NCBI GenBank assembly: GCA_013180625.2
Contig: SNVD02006942.1
Location: 2,356,001 to 2,420,000 of the forward strand
Length of the DNA: 64,000 nt
Source: Boswellia sacra
Lineage: Eukaryota > Streptophyta > Magnoliopsida > Sapindales > Burseraceae
Direction: 5' to 3'
Within the stretch, counting starts at the first letter, position 1. Each line of letters opens with the position of its first letter. This document shows positions 1-12,420 of this stretch, piece after piece. A model generated the notes under the pieces. It searched no databases. It saw nothing but the letters and a program-made list of their open reading frames with translations, and had not been told where the DNA came from. Position numbers and translations under genes: made by a program.

Positions 1-1
1 G

Positions 2-3000
2 GCAGGTGATTCGGAGGATTTGACTGCTCTTGAGGAGAATTTATTCAAGGAATTGCCTGCAAGTACTCGAAAGGAAGATGTGAAGAAAGGCAGCATATCA
101 TATCCAAAGAATAGTTCATCAACTTCGGTGGTTAGTTAGGGCATCTCAGTATTTGTAATGGCATTGGGTGCTGCTGTTTTGACATTCCTGTCTGCTCAAA
201 GTGATTTGAAATCGGACTGATTCTAGTGTTATTGAATATTTGCTCCTCAGGCCAAGCGAAAAGTGCTTTCAGCTCATGATGTTAATAGGAGTGGATCTAA
301 ACGCAGTGACTGTCCACGACCTGTTGCTTCATCTTCATATCCTTTTGATTGAATTTTTACAATGTAATGGGCGGAATAGTGATTTTCAGACTTTTACTAC
401 TTCACTTAAGTTAGCCTTAACTTGTTTGAACTCTGAAAAGGCCTGCTAATGTCAACACAACAAAAGCAGCAACTAAGGAATTAAAAGTTTCTAAGATACC
501 AGTTCGGAAACCAGATCCTCCTGTGCATCCTGCAACTGCTAAAAGCACTGTTCCGGCTGTGAGCAACTCAAAGCGAGTGGGCAACTCAAAGCAGAGTCAG
601 ATTGCTCAACCAGGTAATTTTATTATAAATCTAAATTCAGGAGGGGTCCGAATTTTTGTTTTTTCATAATATTTATTATAGTATCTAATCGGTTTGTCAT
701 AAATCTGATTTGTCTACCATCTTAACTTAGCAGATGTTATATTTGTGCTCTGATAAGATACACTTTTCTGTCAAATCAAACTCCACATTTCCGTCAGTTG
801 AAATATATTTGGTTTCTCCTTTCTCAAATAGCAGCCTGCGTTCAAAGAAACAGCGGATTGAAGTTTTCTTCAACCAGTTCGAGAAGTGCCCGAAGTGATG
901 CACGATCTGGTTCAGACTCGAGCAGATCGGTAACTGTGAAATCCTCTGTTCAAAAGGCTAGAAGAAATGTGGTGAGGAATTGAAATCGACATTGTAGATA
1001 GTTCCATGGTTTTTAATCATGGGAAGCATGCTTTACGTCTTGTGATTTTCTTTCATTTGTACAGGCCAGCTCAGCATTGGATATCCATTCATCAACCAAT
1101 TCAAAGCATCCTGTCATCACGAAAACTAATACCGCCCCAAAGATTAACCCAGGTCCGGCACTTCAAGCTTCTGGTCATGCATCAAATAACTGTGATAGTG
1201 ATTCCAACAAAGTTGCAATTCCTCTTCCACCAACTGGTCCCTCTAGCGGCGGAAGCATGCATCATGCACAATTACCAACAGCCAAACCGTCAGGTTTGCG
1301 GATGCCATCCCCTTCATTGAGACTCTTTGAGCAGGTAGACTAAATTAGATTGCTTCGACCATAGATTGAGAAGCATGTGGCATGAATTATTTTTTATTGC
1401 TTACATGTTTCTAATTGGATCGTTCATGATATTTTGTTTGCAGCCAAAAGCTTCCGCTTCACATAGTTTATCACAGAGAAGTAATCAAGTTTGGAATGTT
1501 CTTGAGTCAAATACTCCCACTTTGGGGAAATTTGGTCCACTAAATGCTATTCATGAGAAGCCCATACCTACCACTTGGAAGACATCTGATTTGGTTAAGG
1601 GTGTGGCAGCAAGTGCAAATCTGAAAATCTCAGGCTCGGTTACAAAATCCTGCATTCCATCTAATCTCAAGTTTGAATCACATGAAAAGATGGAATCCAA
1701 CTTGCTCAAAAATGATATTATAAATGGGGAAGCCAATGTGCCGTCTAACAGTTTTGAAAATTTACATAAGCAGCGAAGGTTGCATAGTCTGTGCAATGAT
1801 ATTGGCCAACAACCTCTGCAAAAGGCAGAACCAAGTAATATTACAAAGATCTCTTGTGCTGTAGATAATGAATTGCAGAGGTGTGATCAGAAATTGCTTT
1901 TACAAAGTGCACCATGTAACCAATCAAAGAAGGATGATGCTAAAGGAGAAGTTGCCAATATGTACCCAGTGGGTCTAGATTTGCAAGGGCCCAAATTGGA
2001 AAGTCCTCAGATTACGGCCTATCTTCACCTGGCAGTGCAATTTGAGGGTGTTTCTGAGACAAAAGATATAGCTGACAACCAATTTGAAGAATATAAGACA
2101 TGTAATTCATTGAGTAAGAATGATGGTGAACAATCAAGAGATGCTAACGATGTCTTCTCAGAGTTGCAGGCTCGAGATGCCAATAGTAATGTTGTTAAGG
2201 CTCCCTCAAGAAAGGAAGATGATGGGTTAAGCTCTGCGCGTGATCTTAGGGAACATTCCATGAAACAAGCTGACGAGATGATGCCTTGCACCTTTGAAAT
2301 TGATCAGATCTGCAGCGAGAGTCAAAGGCCATCGACAAGTAATGGCACTTTCTCCAGGGAAAATAGATTTTCATCAGAGTTCCAGAAGTGCATTAGTACA
2401 AAGATTGCAGATTCCAGTCCAGAAGACAGCTGCTGTAGGGGTGGCGAATTGAAAAGCCCTCATGGTATGTCCCAGTTAAAAAACATAGAGGAAGCAGAAG
2501 ATGGCATTCTATCAATCGAAAGGGGCAAAATTGTTGTCTGCTCTTCAGCAGTGGATAATATGGTTGTTGATGATGCAAATGAAATTGTAATTGATTCCAA
2601 TAGAAGGGATTTGAAAAGTACTAATGATGTCACACCCAACTCAAGATGTCAAGATGTAATTGATGCCAATGAAAGTGAACATACGAAGCAAGATGATGGT
2701 TTTTACAAGGATATATCAATGGAATACGTACATGGAGATGAAACAATGTCAGACTTTGCTGACACAGAATTCAGCCGTGATATGAAGCCCCATGGTCAAA
2801 CTATTTCTGGGACATCAGAAATGACGGATAAAGATCAAATAACAGCTTCTGTAGCCTCTGGTGACATTGAGGGCTCCAGTGTTTGTCCAAGCAGTGGATG
2901 TGAATTGGAAAATTCTCCATTTACGGCATTCCAACCTAGTTCTGTAGTTCAAATTGAGGTTGGTTGCGAGGTAAATGATACAATTGCTGCCTTGCAATTT

Positions 3001-5564
3001 AAGGTTGGTCCTATGTTAAATGATATAAATGAGCAAAAAGATGTGGAAGACAAACTAAAAAGTGGCCATACGGACTCCTATTTACAGCATGGAGATGACA
3101 TCAGTTATTGTCACCAGAGTACATCGACAGTTCACAGCGACCAGTTAAATTACATGCATGACCGCAAAAAATCCATGGAAGGGAATGGAATCTCAGATCT
3201 GTATAATGAACTTCCAATTGAGGAGGTGCCTTGTGAAGTGTCCAAAGAGTGCAATACTGATGAGGTTGTAGATAGTCTGAATGCCAAAAGTTTTGGTGGA
3301 AGTGTACTGGAAAGTCCTCATGTTCTCCTTCATCATGAATACACTAAGGAAGCAAATGAGAAAGTTGCTGGTGTTGATAATGGAGTTGAGAAACTACTCG
3401 TGGAAGATGCAGAGATGCAGGTCTTAGATGGGAATTCATCGGTGGATGGCCACGACTGTAACTTAAATGCTTCAACAGTGAAGAATAAATCTTCAGTGGT
3501 TGTTAATGATGCCATGAATGGCCCAGAAGACGCAACAATCTCATCCAATGCAAGTGTTATTCAGGATGTAATTGTTAACACGTTGAATAGTGATGTTTTG
3601 CCTGGGGAAGCTGAAACTATTACTTCCCAAAATGATGGTGGTCCTAAGAGTGAAATGCAGCGCGAGTTGGAAGATGCAGCATGTGCCACAGAGGACAAGG
3701 ATGAAACAAAATTTTTGTGAGTATTTGGTTTTACTTAGTTCTATTTGTTCCTGCATTCCTCTTTTCAAGTTATTCCAACCTTCATCCAGAGAATTTTTCT
3801 TGATGCTATTATTAAATTTCTAAGAGTAGCTTCTGATTCTAGCTGTCTCTTATGGCAGTAACAAATCTGGGAATGATAAGCAAGATGATCTTGTGATAAA
3901 ACCTCCACCACATGCTGTTCCATTTTCTGATGAATGGTTAGCTGCATTTGAAGCTGCTGGAGAGGTAACGTCAGTTGTAATTTAGAAGTAGTGGAAAGGA
4001 AAAAGCTGCATATAGTGACAAGTTGAGAAATTTTGCCCATAAATACTACTGTTTGTTTTTATTTTTAGAAACTTTTTTTTTTAAAATGAACATAAATGCA
4101 TTTAAATCAATATTAATCATATGTTATTTTCAAAATTTAAAAAAATTTAAAACTAACCTCATAGTCTTATCAAATTTTGAAATATAAACTCAAAATACAA
4201 AAATAAACACATAATAAATTGGGTGTTTGGATAGTGCTTTCCAACATTTTTGGCATTTTCATTTGCAAATAAATACCTTGGAGAACATGAAACCATTGTT
4301 TGGATAAGTTTTTTTTTTTGACATAAAACACAAAAAAAAAAAACAATTGAACAAGATACAAACCTCACTACACAGTATTTAAGCCAAAAAAAAAAAAAAT
4401 TCTTAAAGTTCTTGTTCTTACTGGCACTCACTTTTGCCTTCCTACTTGTTCGCACTCACTTTTATCGTCGTTGTACTTTCTTTTATTATTTCTCTCTCTT
4501 CTCAACCAAGCATTGTTTCTATTTCTCCCTTTACAACTCTTCTTATAAAATGCTAATAAATTTCATATACAATGAAAATATTTACTAAAAATGAATTAAG
4601 TTTTTAATTTATTTTTAGCTAATAATCATTAATATAAAAATATTTACATTTAAAAACATTATTTGAAAAATTTTATGCATATATATCTACTTTTATATTT
4701 TATTAATTTTACTATTATTTCAATTTTCTTATCAAATATATTCTCATTACAAAATACATAATCAAACATATTTTCGCACAATTCAATCTCTTGTAGAGTG
4801 TATAAGTATATCTTTCATTTTCATATTCAATTAGAAATTTTGGAAATAAAAACTCATAATTCATAACCACCATGGTCTTTTAAACGGGTAATTTCTCCGA
4901 TTTCAACCTTCTTCCTGTGGGTTTGTCCAGGAATCGCTCTCCAGCAATATTTCATGTATTTTCGGTAGCCTTGATTTATCCTTTTCCACAATGCCTTCCT
5001 AGTACCCTGTATATATGTTGCATCAATTCTAAAAAATTTTACTTGTTAAAGAGAGTAGTAATACTTTCTAATTTTTAGCTTAATGGTTGACCTGTTATAT
5101 AGAAATTTTGCTTCTTTAAAGATCAATATCTAGCCATTTTATGCAATGATTTTGCAGGAAATCCTAACCATGAAAAGAGGTGCTGTACAAAACTCACCCC
5201 CAGACAAGACTCAACCTGAACCCGGTCCATGGTCCCCGGTATAGTCCTACTTTCTCGATCTTCTCTTTTTGTTATTCTTGTTTCTAAATGTTTAATTCTA
5301 GAGTTTGGCATAGATTGAATTAATAGCTTCCTCGACTCTTTTTAACATTTTTGCTCCAAACTCATGAGACAACCCTTGGTATAACTTTTCTATCCCCATC
5401 TGTTTTGATTTTCACATCATGACATTCATTTGTTGTTGCACTGTGATTTGATATGCCCAATTGATACAACTTTTCAGGTAAAACGCAAGAACAATCAGGG
5501 AATTGGGCCATACGACTGTACAAAATTTACCAACATCCCCCCTCCTCCTTCCACTTCTGACTAA
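2..5564 (+). CDS. Large Ser-rich plant protein, unknown function (5' end outside window)
   Basis: Exons read as 2-130, 251-336, 432-613, 832-971, 1065-1334, 1444-3716, 3859-3964, 5158-5238 and 5478-5564. All phases join into one frame of 1117 residues ending in TAA. All introns are GT-AG except 337-431, which has AT-AC ends. Seen: an N-terminal part rich in Ser, Arg and Lys with clusters such as SSTSSRSARSDARSGSDSS; a KPSGLRMPSPS motif at the end of exon 5; one 2.27-kb exon coding an acidic, Ser/Asn/Asp-rich, low-complexity region; then a compact conserved-looking tail (PFSDEWLAAFEAAGE, GPWSPVKRKNNQGIGPYDCT). There is no membrane segment or catalytic motif. The KPSGLRMPSP and WSPVKRKN motifs recall a plant-specific family of large disordered proteins, but I cannot name it with certainty. 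The gene model is well supported; the function is unknown. Confidence 0.8.
337..431 (+). other. Probable U12-type AT-AC intron
   Basis: The intron starts ATATCCTTTT, a perfect match to the minor-spliceosome 5' site. It has CCTTAAC at 415-421, which matches the U12 branch-site consensus, and ends in AC about 11 nt after the branch adenosine, without a polypyrimidine tract. Exon 251-336 ends in phase 2 and exon 432-613 restores the frame (Ser-Leu-Lys-Arg-Pro). No GT in exon 251-336 lies in the phase needed to join the next exon, so a normal GT-AG intron cannot bridge it. Confidence 0.8.
3965..5157 (+). other. Long intron of the Ser-rich gene
   Basis: This 1.19-kb GT-AG intron separates two short exons near the 3' end of the gene. 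It is very AT-rich with several A and T runs and holds no coding sequence that I recognise. It is much longer than the other introns of the gene and may contain an old AT-rich insertion, but I found no clear terminal repeats. Confidence 0.6.
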
Positions 5565-6454
5565 GGAGTTTTAGGGTTTTGCCTAATCATTCTTTGTCAC
5601 TAACATCATGACTGATTTCAAATCCACGCCATTTTGTAACAAGATTTTGAGCAAATATTATTGCTCAGAAAATTGTCTAGAGAAATTTGTTTGTGTTTGT
5701 TTTGGCATTGATCAACCAATTGTAAATTTTTTTTTCTATTGATTAATCTAACGTTTTATATTTTCACTTGGGTAAGAAACAGGCTTATTTATGTGTTAAT
5801 TATAGCTTTGAATATAGCTTTAGATACTTCAAGCATCTGCATGCGTGTTGAAACTTAAGTCTTGTTTGAAATCATTGTCTCTTAAAATTCAAATATTCAT
5901 TTATAATTTTAATGTAAGATTTCAGTTTGATGAGGGCGTATATATAATATTTGAATTGCAACGTAAAAATTAAAATTATCTCATAAATTAATCTCCATTA
6001 TTTTTTATAGTAATTTTTATTTAGAGTAATGATGAAAATAATTTATAAATTAATATGACAACCATCAATAATTATTTTTCAAATAAATCGTTTTTTAATA
6101 AATTTAAAAAAAAATACACGAAAAAAATAATTTTAATTAGGAAAAATAAAACCTTGTAACAACTCCTGCCATGATATTTCACGGAAAGTCCCCCTTTACG
6201 ATCGTAACGCGTCTTAATATAAAAACTACTCAAAATCAAAACTCAGAATGGAATGTGTATATCGTAGTTGTCAAATCCTAATTAGGAAAGGAAAGGCTCT
6301 CTTAAATTTCCCAATTTCCATTAAGAAAAGACTGAAGACCATCAATTATATTCTTCTACATTACATTATAAATAACGCGCACGTTCTTGGTTCTTCTCCT
6401 ACTTGAAGATTGAGCACCTGCCCGAACTCACCCACTTCGCAAAATCTATTCACA
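5565..6454. other. Spacer: 3' UTR of the Ser-rich gene and promoter of the first RRM-like gene
   Basis: AT-rich, with no coding potential. The last about 150 bases should hold the promoter and leader of the gene starting at 6455; a TATA-like TATAAATA lies near 6366. An upstream in-frame ATG exists at 6410. Confidence 0.5.
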
Positions 6455-7437
6455 ATGGCTACAGAGATTACCTTCGAAGAAGTCCAATTTGATTTTCACT
6501 CCATTGATCGCCAAGCATATCTCCGGTTAATGACCGAGATGGGGGGTTTGGATTCTTGCCTGTGCAAGACAATCGTGGCCTTCTGGAATTGGCTTGAAAG
6601 AACAGGCTACCGAAACTTTGTCTTCAACACTCTTTCAGTACCTGACAATTCACTTGCTGCATTGGTCAACGAAACCACCAAGTGCCTGGATTGTTTGACT
6701 GAAGAAAAGTTTCCAATTGGTGACAATGAAGTCCTCCCTGCAATGAGTAGCTTTGCTAGCAAAGATATCTGCCAAGGGCTTGTTTATACAAAGCGAGAGC
6801 ATGCAATATCCATCATGGCCTCGTTTGTGCATGACGTGTGTGAAAAGACTTTCTTTGTTCCACCAAATTTCGCTGATGGGTCGACTCAGTATTCAACTTC
6901 TGATGGCGAAGCTATTGAAGATCAAGAGGAAGAGCAAGGACGAGCGAACCAGAATCAGAATTGCTATAGAGTCTTTCAGAATACCCCAACTTTGTTTGTG
7001 ACTTTCTCTAAGGGTCATCCTATTACTAAACAAGAACTCGAAGAATTTTTCAAGAGGTAAATATTATTATTATTATTGTTACTATTATTATCATTATTAA
7101 TCTTATTTCATTCTGTGAATTTTAATGGGTTGTTAACAAATATTAATTTGATTCTTAATTGATTATAAAACTTTGGCTATTCTTTGGGTGCAGGAAATAT
7201 GGAGGAGATTGCATAGAAGCTATAAACATGAACATGAAAGAACCTGCTTTATATGCTCGCGTGATCATTACCTCACCCGAATACATTGAAAGGATTCTCG
7301 GCGAGAGAGAGCTAGTGCAATTCAATATCAATGGAAAAGATATAAGAATCAGACGATACGTGGAGAGGCGTGCACGTGCACTTGTAGAAGCAGTAGCACC
7401 ACCACCAGCACCACGAAACAGAGGTCCAAGGCTGTGA
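6455..7437 (+). CDS. RRM-like plant protein, copy 1 of a tandem pair
   Basis: Two exons, 6455-7056 and 7194-7437, joined in phase 2, code 281 residues. I chose the ATG at 6455 (ACAATGGCT context) because the downstream paralogue starts at the same residue (MATxIT); an in-frame ATG 45 bases upstream would add 15 residues. The N-terminal about 130 residues are conserved with the paralogue (DFHSIDRQAY, VAFWxWLER, NETTKCL). A variable acidic linker follows. The C-terminal about 90 residues (TLFVTFSKGHP, EFFKR, GGDCIEAI, ARVIITSP, FNINGKDIRIRRYV) read as the beta-alpha-beta-beta-alpha-beta pattern of an RNA-recognition motif, interrupted by the intron at a conserved Arg. It ends in a Pro/Arg-rich tail lacking in the paralogue. 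RNA binding is inference; I cannot assign a role. Confidence 0.82.
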
Positions 7438-9197
7438 CTAGATAAGCTTTATAAATATAATATATATCTGTATATTAGCTATTTAGGCTTAGCAAATTTT
7501 TCTGAGATTCTGCTTAAAAGTTTGCAATTGCACGCGTCACGTTCTACTTGTATTAGAGAACATATTACTACGAAGTCAATAGAATTATAGTATAGTGCTT
7601 GTTAAAAGTCAATTAGCGGCTGTTTGCAGTGTCCCGTTTTTAATTTAGAGCCCCTTTGTTTGGATTTAAAGATTTTTTTTTAATATTAAAAGTTCTTTTT
7701 AATTTAATTTTATGTCATTTGATTACAATCTAGAAAAGCTTACGAATGATTAGAAAAATTATTTTATGTCTTCCAAAAAAAGTCCAAGATTGAAGTTCTT
7801 GGTAAACGCTCGTTGATTCCACAAAACTACTTATATTAGATTGCTCTTCTTCCATGAAAAGGAGAATATGTTTTCGAATATAAGAAATAAATTTATATGC
7901 CAATTATTCTCAACATAATATGGATAACAAGTGGCATACATATATTGAGAGGTTTAATTTTCATTTTCACTTTTCAAATCTTTTTCTCTTGAGACCGTGA
8001 CAGCTCTCTCCATCACTCTTAACTTTCATAATCACCACCATTCAGCAACGTTAAACAGCCAAGTCTCAACATTCATTTTCTTCTTTGACCCCTCTCCACT
8101 TTCAAAAACTTAGTGAAAATAATTTACAGGTAAATTTGAACTAAATATATTTCAGAAAATTGTAACAATCCTTATTCTCAATCACCACTGCCCTTTTTTG
8201 ACACAGACAACTCAATTGGAAGAGATCGTTCCAACAATAGATTTTAGGACAATGTCAAACTCTTTAACTCTTCAATACAATGGTTAAAGATGATAATAGT
8301 ATTTTTCTAAATAACTTAAAAATAGGGGATGAATAAATAAATAGTACTACATTTACAAACTCTTATAAAATCATCTGTACAAATTATTTGAACATAATAT
8401 AATCGAAGGAATGAATTTAAAAAATTAATTATATTAATTTAAACTAGTGGTGTGGTTAACATACAATAAGGTCAAATTTGTAATTGGATAAACAATCTGT
8501 AAATGCTTAAATTTAATTTCTTTAAAAAAAATAGTCTAATTATAATTTGATCCCAGTTCACAGTCTATTGTTCTGATTTTCTTTTTCTTTTTGTAAAAGT
8601 TCATTTTTACTACTCAAACCTATATAAAATTATTATTATTACTCTTTTATTTATGAAGTAATTCATTTTATCTATAGAATACTGATAATAATTTCTATTT
8701 GGAAGGATGATAAAAATTTTAAAAAAATAAGAAAAGATACAAATAATAAATAAATAAATAAATGTATCAACTTATTAATAATATTTTGAATTTTATTACA
8801 TTTAAATCAATTCATTTTTAATAAATAAAACAAATACAAGACAACAAATGATTTAAAAAAAATTAATTTGAAACCTTGGAACTGACTGACTCAATGTTTC
8901 ACAGACCAAAAAGCACTTCAATTCCTAATTCGGCTCAAACATTTTCCAAAATTAAAAATCAGACACGATGCAAATATTTGTTGTCCAATTCTAATTCTAA
9001 TCAGAAACCGAAGCTTCACTATCTTTTCCAATTTCGAATTTCTATTAGGGAAAATTGAAGACCAACCACTTATATATACTCCTTAAATTATAATGCACTT
9101 TCGTTGTCCTTCTCCAACTTGGATAATCAGCACTTGCACGTCAATGCAAATAAATAGCTAATTTTTCCGCTCACCCACTTGGCAAAAGCCAGCAACA
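7438..9197. other. Spacer between the tandem RRM-like genes
   Basis: AT-rich, with no open frame or repeat that I can name. A short ORF at 8876-9058 lies in the likely promoter of the next gene, and I do not consider it coding. Leader sequences before 9198 partly resemble those before 6455, as expected for a duplicated gene with its promoter. Confidence 0.5.
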
Positions 9198-10066
9198 ATG
9201 GCTACCCAGATCACTCTCGAAGAAGTAAAATTTGATTTTCACTCTATTGATCGTCAAGCTTATCACCGGTTAGTAACCGAGTTGGGTTTGAGTCCTTGCC
9301 AGTGCAAGAGAATTGTTGCCTTCTGGCATTGGCTTGAAAGAGTAGGCTATGGATACTTTATCTTCAACACTCTCTCACTGCCTGACGAGTTGCTTGGTGC
9401 ATTAGTCAACGAGACTACCAAGTGCCTGAATTGTTTAACGGGAGATCATCGAGCGGTTCCAATTGGTGACAATGAAATTCTTCCTGTAATGAGTAGTGTT
9501 GCAGGTCAAGAAATCTGTCAGGATATTGTTTATACAAACAGAAAGAATGTAATGATAAGCATGGCCTCGTTTATGGAGAATGTGTGTGAAAAAACATTCT
9601 TTATTCGACCAAATTCAGCAAATGAGTCCAAGCCTTCGACTTGTAATGGTGAAGTTGTTCAAGGTTCAACACAAGCTAATATTAATAATGAGAGAGTTTC
9701 TCAACGCAATCGAACTTTATTTGTGACTTTCTCTAAGGGTCATCCTGTTACAAAACAAGAGCTTGAAGAATTCTTTATGAGGTAATTCTGTAATTTCCAA
9801 ATTGTTAACAAGTATCCATCGTTGATATATATAATTTTCTAATATTTTCTTTTGAGTGCAGGAGATATGGACAGGGTTGTATAGAACATATAGATATGAA
9901 TATCGATCAACCTACAGCTTTGTTTGCTCGTGTGGTCGTTACTTCATCCGACTATGTTGACAGGATTCTTGGCGAAAGAGAGCTAGTGCAATTCAACATC
10001 CACGGAAAAGATATAAGGATAAGACGATTCGTGGACAAAAGTGCGCACCAAACCAAGGATGATTGA
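9198..10066 (+). CDS. RRM-like plant protein, copy 2 of a tandem pair
   Basis: Exons 9198-9781 and 9862-10066 code 262 residues, with the single intron at exactly the same codon (Arg, phase 2) as in the neighbour 2.7 kb upstream. The N-terminal domain (MATQITLEEVKFDFHSIDRQ and onward) and the RRM-like C-terminus (TLFVTFSKGHPVTKQELEEF, LGERELVQFNI, GKDIRIRRFV) are closely similar to copy 1. The linker between them differs in length and sequence, and this copy lacks the Pro-rich tail. Both frames are intact, so both copies are probably functional. No catalytic residues are visible. It belongs to an uncharacterised plant family as far as I can tell. Confidence 0.82.
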
Positions 10067-10184
10067 TTAGCTTTACAATTATTTATGTAAAATACTTGGC
10101 AATTTTATGTAGTTTTATGGATAAAAAGTTTCATTCATAAATTAATGTTGAGATGTTATGACTGTTCTCAATTTCGAAATGTTC

Positions 10185-12420
10185 TCAGCCAGCCGGGACT
10201 ATACGTTCCTCATCCTTCTCATTATTTTTGTACTGATATAGCCTAGAGCACACTATATATTAACCAGTGTTCAGCACAGCAAGCACGACTAGTCCAATAC
10301 ACATTATCGACCCTCCCATTGTTGATATTACTTGGTAACCAAGGCGTAACTCTTCGAATTAGATCTATCAAAGCTGAGCTCAAATAGAAGCCAATCCCAA
10401 GAATCAGAGCAATCATAGCTGTTGCTGTGCTTCTCATAGAGGCTGGAAGTTCCTGATGATGCAATGCAACTTGTCTTGGATAATGAAATGCTTCTCCAAT
10501 GCCTGCCAAGACTAGTTGTGGAAATAGCCCCAATGCCAGCATGGGTACCATCGAACCGCTTTGGTCTTGGAGGTGGTGCTCATGGGCTATTCTGAGCCTC
10601 CTGGACTCGACCAATGCAGCCACCGCCATGCTAATCAAGTTCAACACATGTGCCTACCATATGTTGAAGTGAAGTTGGAGTGCGATGAGTCAGAAGTTCC
10701 CACATCGGACGGAGCAAGCGGTCAACAAAGGTGATGAAAATTGATGTGGAAAGGAAAAACACAACTACGAAGGATCCAGCTGGGATTTTGAAATTGGGCC
10801 CGAAGTGACGGTCCATGGTTAGAGCTTGACAACTATCAAGCTGTGTTGAATTCACAACGTGGTGGTCAACGTTATATATGTTGACCATAATGGGAAGATT
10901 TTGATTAGTGTTTTTAGATCTTCCACTTGTTGGACTGTACACAGCTTCCATCGCTTTGCAACTGAGCCATCAGATCGCATGGCTCCCTCAGTTATCAATG
11001 CTGCACGGTTCAGGAACCTGCATCAAAAGGATTGATGATAAATGAGTAAGTTTAAGATACATTTGTTATACTATGTCGACATCATACCGTTGTGTATCCA
11101 TCCAATCATGGGATGATAATGGATACATCTATTATCACGCTGATATGGTTCAAGAGATGTATCTAGACTTTTTCAAACTGATAGGATTTCATACTTCAAG
11201 TACTTCGGTTGAGGTGATGCAGCCACGATGTGGGTCATTCCACTGTTGCCCTTGTAATAGTTCTCACTTCTAGTCGAGAGAGTTGCGTTCCATTTTCGTA
11301 CAGTGGATACAACAACAAGAGCTAAGCCCATGAAGGGACTACCTTGTGGCTCATCACGAAAATAGTAACGGTCTCCAACCAAGAAAATGACCAAACCAAC
11401 ACGTTAGTAGCAACAGCAAGGCCAAACCCCAATCTCCAACCAACATTATCATCGACATGGACAATAGCCGTGAAGCTCATCACAGCAGAAGTGTAATTGG
11501 CGAATAAGTACCTGTTGAAGAGAATTGCTCGATGCTGAGGTTCGTCAAATTATTTGGCTCCCAGTGTGGCCAGAGTAAGGCGTGTTCCGCCAGCCCCTAT
11601 TGATGCCAAAGCTATGCCTGCATATAGGACTGCACAATTGGGGTTTTGATGGGGTTTTGCACAAGCTTGATCCGATTTTACAGGGTTCAGGCCTCAGGGC
11701 GTCAAGTGATGCAGTTAGGACTATGACAGTTATCCCCTGCGTGGGAAGGTTCAAGGTCGTGAAGTTGAGTTTTGGCATCACTTGAAACCGGTTAATTATG
11801 AAATATATTGGTCATCATTATTTGTACATACATATGTTGATCGAGAAAAAGTGTTTGGATCGTTCTAATATGAAAACCATGACTACAACTTTTCACGTTT
11901 AATTATCAACCGTGCATTCATTTGCATGCATATGTGTGCTTGTTAGTCTTTGAGTGGTGAGACAAGGAGAGCGAAAGAATAATAGCAGCAAAGAGTAACA
12001 AGAAGATATCCAGGTGAAAGTGAAAGAACCTAAGGAAGAGTCGGCAATGATTGCTCCAATGACAGGAAACAGATTGGTGCAACCATTTACCACATTGGAA
12101 ATCTGAGCAGCCTTAACGCTACTGATGTTGAATTCTTCAATCAGATACACAATCAGGTTTGCTGACCATCCCCCAGTGGCGAGATTCAACCCCGTTACAC
12201 TCCCTAGTTAAAATTAACATAAAACAAATTTTTATGTATACATCAATTCAATTCAATCATACATATATGAACTTACAGAAAGTGATTAAGAGTGCTTGCT
12301 TGGGAGAGACCTTTAATGAAGGGGGGGAAGGTGATCGAACCCCCACGTTTGTTACCGGCCTCTGATACTTGTGCTTCCCTGTCGGTAGAGTGCGGACTAT
12401 CCGTAATAAATTGCTTCAAA
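10185..12420 (-). pseudogene. Decayed NRT1/PTR family (NPF2-type) transporter
   Basis: Fragments in the right order on the minus strand match an NPF2-like nitrate/peptide transporter: EAGNKRGGSITFP near 12350-12320; GGWSANLIVYLIEEFN and NVVNGCTNLFPVIGAIIADS at 12180-12030; SLDALRP and NGSSLCKTPSK-like text at 11700-11640; NYTSAVMSFTAIVHVDDNVG at about 11500-11430; EPQGSPFMGLALVVV at 11350-11310; QALTMDRHFGPNFKIPAGS at 10830-10770; and PASMRSTATAMIALILGIGF plus LIDLIRRVTPWLP to about 10320. The frame is broken several times: shifts near 11600, 10640 and 10285, a stop where GANQFD is expected (about 11555), and a stop in the C-terminal NTGYY region near 10260. The homologous tail runs on to 10185. 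It is probably not a working transporter. Confidence 0.85.

Noticed and set aside
3765..4455. Open frames on the minus strand in the large intron of the first gene
   Set aside because: AT-driven frames without protein resemblance that overlap a plus-strand exon.
12300..12370. tRNA-like GATCGAACCCCCAC sequence
   Set aside because: It lies inside the N-terminal segment of the NPF pseudogene and no cloverleaf can be folded around it.
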